Of a DNA stretch of 8,613 nt, positions 1 to 7,747 are shown one piece after another. The translations under genes were made by a program, and so were the position numbers. The first letter of the stretch is position 1; every line of letters starts with the position of its first letter. The DNA comes from an uncultured Collinsella sp. (lineage in GTDB: Bacteria > Actinomycetota > Coriobacteriia > Coriobacteriales > Coriobacteriaceae). The stretch lies in assembly GCA_958447915.1 (NCBI GenBank), contig CAUDCB010000079.1, positions 1 through 8,613 on the forward strand, in the 5' to 3' direction. Under the pieces are notes generated by a model, which saw only the letters and a program-made list of their open reading frames with translations, ran no database searches and had not been told where the DNA came from.

Positions 1-40
1 TGAACTTCTTCTTGTATTCGATTCTACCGATTCGCCGGAC

Positions 41-100
41 AAAAACCACCCCTGCGCAGGGTTTGCTCTGGATACAAAACCACCCTGCTGGGAGGGTTTT
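41..100. terminator. Tandem terminator-like repeats downstream of prfB
   Basis: Two imperfect copies of one short element lie at about 42-64 and 76-100. Both read AAAACCACCC, a GC-rich centre, then AGGGTTT on the plus strand. The left copy contains the perfect palindrome CCCTGCGCAGGG. On the minus strand, the sense of prfB, each copy folds with an AAACC/GGTTT outer stem and ends in a T-rich run (GGTTTTGT and GGTTTTTGT). On the plus strand the right copy ends in GGGTTTT. They could therefore stop transcription in both directions. They begin about 28 bases after the prfB stop, so they probably end the secA-prfB transcript. The stems are interrupted and the T-runs short, so strength is uncertain. 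Bases 1-40 hold nothing that can be assigned, apart from a TAGAAT on the minus strand that could be a -10 box for a gene to the left. Confidence 0.6.
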
Positions 101-112
101 AATCCATTTCCA

Positions 113-132
113 CATAAACCGGGCGGTTTATG
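113..132 (-). other. Inverted repeat containing the prfB stop codon
   Basis: CATAAACC and GGTTTATG are perfect 8-base arms around a four-base loop (GGGC on plus, GCCC on minus). The prfB stop codon TAA (128-130) lies inside the first arm in the direction of transcription. No T-run follows directly, so it is not a classical intrinsic terminator. It could protect the mRNA 3' end or simply precede the terminators at 41-100. Confidence 0.5.
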
Positions 133-1275
133 CAGATGGGGTCTCCGCGTCAGCGTTACCGGTGGCCCAGCGATGGTAGCCAATAACAAACGGGTCCAGG
201 TCGCCATCGTCAAGAACGGCCTCGACATTGCTGGTCTCCACGCCCGTGCGTAGGTCCTTGACCATCTGGTACGGGTAGAGCACGTAGCTGCGAATCTGGT
301 TGCCAAAACCAATCGTGGTCTTGGGTCCGCGGATCTCATCGAGCGCCTCGGCACGCTTCTCAAGCTCAATCTCGTACAGGCGAGCCTTGAGGATCTGCAT
401 GCACGCGGCCTTGTTCTGGATCTGGCTGCGCTCGTTTTGGCAGGTGACCACAATGCCGCTGGGGAAATGCGTCACGCGCACGGCGGAGTCGGTGGTGTTA
501 ACGCCCTGGCCGCCCGGGCCGCTCGCGTGGTACACGTCCACGCGGATGTCATCGGGACTGATCTCGATGTCGATATCATCGGGTAGCACGGGGATGACCT
601 CGACGCCGGCAAACGTGGTCTGGCGGCGCTTCTTGTCGTCGGTGGGGCTAATGCGAACCAAGCGGTGGACGCCGGCCTCGGCGCGCAGCATGCCAAATGC
701 GTCCTTGCCCTCGACGGTAAAGGTCGCTCGGTCGATGCCGATGACCTCGGCTGCGGGACAGTCGTTGATGGTGACCTTCCAGCCGCGACGCTGGCAGTAC
801 TTCATGTACATCTTAAAGAGCATGAAGGTCCAGTCCTGGGCCTCCAGACCACCCTGTCCGGGCTTGATGGTCACAATGGCATCGCCGTGATCGAACTCAC
901 CGGTAAACCAGCTCGAAAGCTCAAGCTCATCGATGACACGTGCCAGGCGCTCAGCCGTGGCTGTAGCCTCCTCACGAAGGGCGGCGGCGTCGGGGTCATC
1001 CCCCATCTCCTCGGCAAGCTCCAGCGCCGCGCGGGCGTCAGATAGCTCGCCGCGCGCGTTGTCCACGGCAGCGATATCTTCCTTGGTGCGCGCGATTTCC
1101 TCCATGGCGGCACGGGCGGCGTCGGCGTCATCCCAAAAGCCGGGGGCCACGCTTTTGGCCTCGAGCTCGGTCACGCGCGTGCGCTTTTCGTCCAAGTGGA
1201 GATACGACTCGACCTCACCGAGCCGGTCCGCAAACGCGTCCAGCTCGGCGGGCGTTACCTCTAAAGCCTCAGCCA

Positions 1276-1276
<1 letters not shown>
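128..1276 (-). CDS. prfB: Peptide chain release factor 2 (RF2)
   Basis: RF2 reads stop codons UAA and UGA in the ribosomal A site and triggers release of the finished protein. The 382-residue product has the full family layout: an N-terminal coiled region with the RF2-type PGFWDD motif near residues 45-50, a central codon-recognition domain, and the catalytic GGQ at 255-257 within GPGGQGVN. GGQ lies 45 residues after the codon-reading tripeptide, the same spacing as in E. coli RF2 (205-207 and 250-252). That tripeptide is Ser210-Pro211-Thr212 here, not the usual SPF, and the position of the His that follows in E. coli RF2 is Gln219 (RRQTTF). No internal UGA frameshift site is present: where E. 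coli has CTT TGA C, this gene reads in frame as TAT CTC CAC TTG GAC. The ATG overlaps the secA stop (TAATG), and an AGGA lies about seven bases upstream, inside secA. Stop codon is TAA. Confidence 0.97.
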
Positions 1277-4083
<2,807 letters not shown>

Positions 4084-4089
4084 GTTGTT

Positions 4090-4094
4090 TCCTT
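4090..4094 (-). promoter_or_regulatory. Ribosome binding site deciding the secA start
   Basis: On the minus strand AAGGA precedes the ATG at 4083 with a six-base spacer. It supports this start over the in-frame ATG at 4170, which would add 29 residues unlike any SecA N-terminus, and over the ATG at 4074. Confidence 0.85.
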
Positions 4095-4214
4095 TTTGGC
4101 CATCGCCCGTGCCATGCAGCTCCGAGCGAGTTAAACACAGATAGTTGTACTTTAGCCAAACAGGACGCACCCTATGCGGTCGACCTCAACCGCCACGTAA
4201 TAACTACGACCAAC

Positions 4215-4245
4215 CTGCCAAAAAGGGACTGGTTTATTTTGGCAG
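4215..4245 (-). repeat. Inverted repeat in the secA leader
   Basis: CTGCCAAAA (4215-4223) and TTTTGGCAG (4237-4245) are perfect nine-base arms around a 13-base loop. The flank at 4208-4216 (GACCAACCTG-like) resembles the flank of the larger hairpin at 4288-4296 (ACCAACCTG), so the two may belong to one family of intergenic repeats. A T-rich stretch follows on the plus strand, where it could act as a weak terminator. On the minus strand it would form part of the secA 5' leader if transcription starts upstream. Confidence 0.5.
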
Positions 4246-4278
4246 CTTTTATCTGGGAAAACGCCGTCTCTCTGCCAT

Positions 4279-4345
4279 TTGGTGCAAACCAACCTGTCCC
4301 CTCCGCACCAATCTGGTGCAATGGGGACGAGCTAGCTTGCACCAA
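4279..4345 (-). repeat. Long symmetric hairpin between rpmE and secA
   Basis: Three pairs of exact arms share one centre at base 4312: TTGGTGCA/TGCACCAA (4279-4286 and 4338-4345), GTCCCC/GGGGAC (4296-4301 and 4323-4328) and GCACCA/TGGTGC (4305-4310 and 4314-4319), around a three-base loop. The spacers between arms are of equal length on both sides. Read as minus-strand RNA, the nine-base spacers also pair for eight positions by alternating Watson-Crick and G-U pairs, and two of the three positions in the inner spacer are G-U. The plus-strand RNA would have A-C mismatches at the same places. That bias suggests the minus-strand transcript, the sense of rpmE and secA, is the form that folds. It starts just after the T-run of the rpmE terminator and has no T-run of its own. 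Confidence 0.7.
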
Positions 4346-4388
4346 TAAAAAGAAAAGGGCCGCGCACCCGAACGGATGCACGGCCCTT
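4346..4388 (-). terminator. Intrinsic terminator of rpmE
   Basis: On the minus strand a 15-base-pair stem, with arms at 4374-4388 and 4355-4369 and two G-T wobbles, closes a GTTC loop and is followed by a T-rich run (TTCTTTTTA). It lies 36 bases after the rpmE stop. It separates rpmE from secA, so secA probably depends on its own promoter or on read-through. Confidence 0.92.
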
Positions 4389-4423
4389 ATGCCATGAATG
4401 CGAGCGATTCCGCGGCGAGCTAT

Positions 4424-4849
4424 TTACTCAGCAGCCTCGGTGGTCTCGGCCTCGGCAGCGGCCTCCTCGACGGTAGCCTCTGCAGGAGCCTCGGCGGCCT
4501 GCTTGGCAGCCTCCTCGGCAAACTTAGCGGCACGCTTAGCCTTCTCGGCAGCCTTAGCCTCAGCGGCGGCCTTGCGAGCAGCCTCGGCCTCAGCGGCCTT
4601 GGCGGCCTTGGCGGCCTTGGCCTCCTCAGCCTTCTTGAGCTGGGCGGCAGCGGCGCCACCGAACTTGTCGGCGAAGCGCTGGACGCGTCCACCGGTGTCG
4701 ACGAACTTCTGCTGGCCGGTGTAGAACGGGTGGCACTCGTTGCAAAGCTCGACCTTCATCTCGGACACGGTTGCGTGCGTCTTGAAGGTGTTGCCGCAGG
4801 AGCACGTCACCGTGCACTCGACATACTGGGGATGGATACCCTGCTTCAT
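4424..4849 (-). CDS. rpmE: Ribosomal protein L31 (bL31, zinc-binding type) with long C-terminal tail
   Basis: bL31 is a large-subunit protein that helps bridge to the small subunit at the central protuberance. Residues 1-64 are a standard L31: IHPQY near the start, zinc ligands Cys16, Cys18, Cys36 and Cys39, then CHPFYTGQQ and TGGRVQRF. All four cysteines are present, so this is the zinc-containing form. An additional Cys12 is also seen. The family is usually about 70 residues, but this one has 141. Residues from about 65 on are almost entirely Ala, Lys and Glu, at first basic and helix-prone, then acidic at the end. The tail is in the same frame with no sign of a frameshift. An AAGGAG lies seven bases before the ATG, and a structured leader and promoter lie upstream. 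The gene is flanked by its own terminator, so it is probably monocistronic, unlike species where rpmE sits next to prfA. Confidence 0.96.
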   Translation of the reverse strand: MKQGIHPQYVECTVTCSCGNTFKTHATVSEMKVELCNECHPFYTGQQKFVDTGGRVQRFADKFGGAAAAQLKKAEEAKAAKAAKAAEAEAARKAAAEAKAAEKAKRAAKFAEEAAKQAAEAPAEATVEEAAAEAETTEAAE

Positions 4850-4927
4850 GGTAGGACTCCTTATTGGTCAGGCGCTGGTTACCGATCAGCGCATAAGGCG
4901 TCTTGGTTTCCGACCAAGACAACAAAC
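4850..4927 (-). ncRNA. Structured rpmE leader, probable L31 autoregulatory element
   Basis: The RNA between promoter and start codon has two hairpins of one design. The first (4900-4920) has an eight-base-pair stem and loop CGGAA. The second (4872-4892) has a six-base-pair stem extended past one mismatch, with loop CGGUA. Both read UGRU-CGGWA-ACCA around the loop. The linker CCUUAU (4893-4898) is the exact complement of AUAAGG (4859-4864), which contains part of the Shine-Dalgarno. That pairing would enclose the second hairpin and hide the ribosome site. GACCAA (4864-4869) can instead pair with UUGGUC of the first hairpin, giving a possible alternative fold. Ribosomal-protein leaders for L31, including a Coriobacteria type, have been described from comparative work. 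I infer membership from position and structure. Zinc-linked control is an alternative. Confidence 0.7.
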
Positions 4928-4933
4928 TCGGCT

Positions 4934-4962
4934 ATGGTACCACGGCGCCGCGTGTCCCACAA
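4934..4962 (-). promoter_or_regulatory. Candidate promoter of rpmE
   Basis: On the minus strand TTGTGG (-35) and TACCAT (-10) are separated by exactly 17 bases. Matches to the sigma-70 consensus are three and four of six. Initiation about seven bases downstream, near 4927, would put both leader hairpins into the transcript. No terminator is visible between the ABC gene stop at 5036 and this site, so read-through from the ABC operon into rpmE is possible. Confidence 0.55.
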
Positions 4963-5035
4963 AAGGTTCACGGTCTTTTCGGCACAACACGAGCTGGACC
5001 TTAAATATCAACTTCATCCGAACACTCCCCCACAT

Positions 5036-6844
5036 TCATCTCTCGTATGTATCGAGGTATTCCTGCTTGAGCGTCTGCGAGGACGACTTGATCTTTTCCA
5101 CGAGCGTGCCGGCCTCGATGAAGTAGAACGAGTTGGTGAGGTCTGCCAGGTCGTCGAGCAGATGGCTTGAAATGAGCACGCTTCGTCCCCGCGCCACCTC
5201 GCTGCGTATCGCGTCGCAGGAGGTTTTCCGTTTTCCCGGATCGAGGCCGTTCAGCGGTTCATCGAGGATGAGGTACGGGCAATCGGTCGCTATCGCCATG
5301 GCAAGCTTTACCTGCTGCTTCATTCCTGTCGAGAGTTTACGGGTCGGCTTGTCGAGATATGGGGAGATTCCGAGGGAGTCGCAGAGCGAGTCGATGTCGG
5401 CGGCCGATTTCCACGCCTCCCTAACGAAAGCAAGGTGCTCGATGGCCGATAGCGTGGGGTAGAGATCCGCGCTGCCCGAAGAGCTCAGGTAGACGAGTTC
5501 TGCAAATTCGGCTGATCGACGTTGGCAGATTCCGTCTGCCGCCAGGCTTCCCGAGCGGATGCGGGTGGGAAATTGGCCCGACAGCGCTGCAAGAAGGGTG
5601 GTTTTCCCCGAGCCGTTGGGAGCAACGAGGCCCGCCGCCGTTCCCGGGCTCAGGAAAAGCGACCCGATTGAAAGTATCGTCGTGCTTCCGTATCCCACGC
5701 TCGCGTCCAGAAGCTCGAGCCCATGGTGCTTTTTAGCGGGTCCAGGCTGTTTGGGGGAACGTGCCGCAACGGCGCCGACCGCAAAAAGGACCGCGACGTA
5801 TATCAGGGCCACGGCAAGCATCGATGCACCGCTTGAACCGGAGCCAATGAATTCTGTCGGGAAGCATCCTACGTAGCCCGTTGCCTCGATAGGCGAGAAT
5901 ACGGCCAGCGGCAGGAGATTGAGCGCGGCGTTATGCCCCAGTGCCGAATCGGACAGTAACGGGAATGCCGGGGCCGCGACAAGCAGCGCGGAGGTGAGGG
6001 GGCCCGCGAGGACGCGCCTCGTTGCGGTCGATAGGACGGCGGAGCAAACGGATATCAAGGTTCCGCCCGCAAGCAGCGCGAGAAGCAGGGCTGTGAAGAC
6101 GTTTCCCGCGGTCGTGGTGGTAAGCGCGCCGTCATGGAAGAAGGCGATCGGGTACCCAATTTGCCCGAAGCCGTTTAGGGCCAAGGCGTAAATGCCCCCG
6201 GGTGCGAGGCCGGCGAGGAGCATCGCGGTCCCCGCGGCGATTATCGAAAACACGATCTGGATAAGGCGCCGGAATTTGGGCACGGGCGCCTTTGCCGCCA
6301 GGGTCGCAGGCCTTGTGGCGCCGAGCACGAGTATCGACGAGAGAAGGAAGGGGATGAAGGGAAGGAAAGACGGCGCCGTGGCAATGGCGTAAGGCAGGAA
6401 GGAAAGGAATGGCAGGTCGTTTGCGGAGGCCGGGATATCCGTGATGCCGGAGCTGCTCAGGGCACGGCAATACGCGAGCGCCGCGTCATTGGTCTCTCGG
6501 TCTCCCACGATGGACCCGGATTGGAAGCCTTCGCCCATGAGCGCGTAGTAGCTCTCGGCAGAATCGAGAAAGGCGGCGTCGGTTTGAGCGGCAAGGGCGG
6601 CGTTCGCGTATCTTGCAAGCTCCGCGTCAGCTTGCTGCTCTGGCGATAGGTCTGTGCCGCTGGCTTGGGGTGCGCGCATATTGAATGCGTCGACAAAGCC
6701 CTGCATGCCCTGCTTCATAAAGAAGGGCCCGTAGATGGGTGAATTGAACGCAATGGGGACGGAAAAGGCTGCAGCGAGAACGAGCGTACAAATCCATGCG
6801 GCCTTGTCTCTTAGGATCAGTTTGAGAAGAAGTCGACAGTACAT
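5036..6844 (-). CDS. Fused ABC-2 type exporter, permease and ATPase in one chain
   Basis: A 602-residue half-transporter, expected to sit in the cytoplasmic membrane as a homodimer. The N-terminal part has about six hydrophobic segments: near 15-33, 146-176, 194-222, 249-272, 278-297 and 339-361. A polar loop of about 110 residues lies between the first two, probably outside the cell. After a short linker (about 362-375) comes an ABC ATPase: Walker A APNGSGKT at 408-415, signature LSTGMKQ at 504-510, Walker B YLILDEP at 524-530, and switch His561. The first Walker A glycine is Ala408. Both halves align in order with the separate permease and ATPase genes to the right. The permeases share G--xYPxA----GA-TT---G (here about 227-247). 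The ATG is preceded by AGGTG at seven bases, and the stop is TGA. Efflux of a peptide, antibiotic or lipid is plausible from the family, but the substrate cannot be read from the sequence. Coding-strand base skew is opposite to that of the neighbouring ABC genes. Confidence 0.9.
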   Translation of the reverse strand: MYCRLLLKLILRDKAAWICTLVLAAAFSVPIAFNSPIYGPFFMKQGMQGFVDAFNMRAPQASGTDLSPEQQADAELARYANAALAAQTDAAFLDSAESYYALMGEGFQSGSIVGDRETNDAALAYCRALSSSGITDIPASANDLPFLSFLPYAIATAPSFLPFIPFLLSSILVLGATRPATLAAKAPVPKFRRLIQIVFSIIAAGTAMLLAGLAPGGIYALALNGFGQIGYPIAFFHDGALTTTTAGNVFTALLLALLAGGTLISVCSAVLSTATRRVLAGPLTSALLVAAPAFPLLSDSALGHNAALNLLPLAVFSPIEATGYVGCFPTEFIGSGSSGASMLAVALIYVAVLFAVGAVAARSPKQPGPAKKHHGLELLDASVGYGSTTILSIGSLFLSPGTAAGLVAPNGSGKTTLLAALSGQFPTRIRSGSLAADGICQRRSAEFAELVYLSSSGSADLYPTLSAIEHLAFVREAWKSAADIDSLCDSLGISPYLDKPTRKLSTGMKQQVKLAMAIATDCPYLILDEPLNGLDPGKRKTSCDAIRSEVARGRSVLISSHLLDDLADLTNSFYFIEAGTLVEKIKSSSQTLKQEYLDTYER

Positions 6845-6863
6845 TTGGAAGCACCTACGTTCC

Positions 6864-6995
6864 TCAAAGAATCGTTAGATTAATGATGACAGACCGAATG
6901 AAGATGCGTGCGATGGGGGCGAGGCGAATGGCTGAGCGGTATCGATACGCGGGTTCAACGGTATCACATTGGCCACATAGATTTTTAACTTGCAT
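6864..6995 (-). CDS. Possible 43-residue small protein between the ABC genes
   Basis: An open frame starts two bases after the ATPase stop (TAG AA ATG) and ends in TGA about 20 bases before the next ATG, so it nearly fills the gap of 153 bases. A possible ribosome site, AAAAGGG, lies nine bases upstream. The predicted peptide has a Cys-Gly-Gln-Cys at residues 7-10 and an Arg-containing hydrophobic C-terminal half rich in Ile. I recognise no family. Such a short frame can arise by chance in a gap of this size, so this is a weak call. It could instead be plain spacer or the eroded end of an older gene. If it is not coding, the gap holds only the palindrome GTATCGATAC at 6939-6948. Confidence 0.25.
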   Translation of the reverse strand: MQVKNLCGQCDTVEPAYRYRSAIRLAPIARIFIRSVIINLTIL

Positions 6996-6997
6996 TT

Positions 6998-7747
6998 CTA
7001 CCCGCCCTTTTCGTAGAGTCGCCGATACGTGCTTAGCGCACCCTCGGCGCGTCCGGCAGGCTTTGCGAAATGGGATCCAGGAGACTTCGGCGCAGCATCA
7101 TCTTGCGGAATGCTTCTAATGAGCCTTCCATCCTTCAAAAACAGAATCTCATCGCACAGCCTATCGACCGAATCCAAGATGTGGGATGACATGATGATGC
7201 ACGTACCAGAATCGGCCAGCTTCCTGAGAATCTCGGAATGCAAGTCCACCCTGCTGGGGTCGAGCGCGTTCATGGGCTCATCTAATAGAAGGTACCGCGC
7301 GCCCGTCGCATACGCAATCGCCAGGGTAAGCTGCTGCTTCATGCCCTGGCTCAGAGTGCGGATCCTCATCTTCGCGAACTCGCCTATCTGCGTTTGTTCC
7401 ACTATCTCTTCGATATCGCGAGCATGCGGCCACATATCGCAAACCATCTTGAGGTGATCTTCCGCACGCAATCCGGGATACAGCAGCGTCCCCTCACCAG
7501 GTGCATAGAAGATCATAGAACGGACCTCTCTCGCACCCGTACCCTGCACCTCATCCAGAACGATGCTCCCGTCCACGCGAGGACCCGGCAAACCTGCCAT
7601 CGCACGCAGCAACGTCGTCTTTCCATGCCCGTTCGGAGCGACGAGACCGTAGACCGTACCCGGGGCAAACTCAGCGTTCACCGAATCTACGAGCACCTTC
7701 TTTCCATAAGAGATCGTCAGCGTTTGAAGGTCAATCATCGAGATCAT
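6998..7747 (-). CDS. ABC transporter ATP-binding protein, ABC-2 exporter type
   Basis: The ATPase subunit that would drive the permease encoded just upstream; cytoplasmic, bound to the membrane partner. The 249 residues carry Walker A APNGHGKT at 37-44 (Ala in place of the first glycine), signature LSQGMKQ at 132-138, Walker B YLLLDEP at 152-158, D-loop ALDP, and switch His189 in SSH. The Q-loop region (YAPGEG, about 81-86) lacks an obvious glutamine. The signature type is that of drug, bacteriocin and polysaccharide exporters. The ATG at 7747 overlaps the permease stop as ATGA, which points to coupled translation. A second in-frame ATG at 7738 has a better-spaced AAGGGG (nine bases) and may be the true start, giving 246 residues. 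The stop is TAG, the only one in the window. The C-terminus after about residue 212 is polar and variable. Confidence 0.92.
   Translation of the reverse strand: MISMIDLQTLTISYGKKVLVDSVNAEFAPGTVYGLVAPNGHGKTTLLRAMAGLPGPRVDGSIVLDEVQGTGAREVRSMIFYAPGEGTLLYPGLRAEDHLKMVCDMWPHARDIEEIVEQTQIGEFAKMRIRTLSQGMKQQLTLAIAYATGARYLLLDEPMNALDPSRVDLHSEILRKLADSGTCIIMSSHILDSVDRLCDEILFLKDGRLIRSIPQDDAAPKSPGSHFAKPAGRAEGALSTYRRLYEKGG

Noticed and set aside
4084..4170. In-frame 29-residue N-terminal extension of secA
   Set aside because: The ATG at 4170 has no ribosome site, and the extension resembles no SecA. The ATG at 4083 has AAGGA at good spacing and the expected N-terminus.
4970..5035. A terminator after the fused exporter gene
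   Set aside because: No stem followed by a T-run could be found there. Only short, distant complementary pieces (GGTC/GACC) exist.
4376..5170. A 264-codon plus-strand frame across rpmE and its leader
   Set aside because: It runs antisense through the Ala-rich L31 tail (giving Ser/Leu/Gly repeats) and through the leader, promoter and end of the ABC gene. It starts inside the rpmE terminator.
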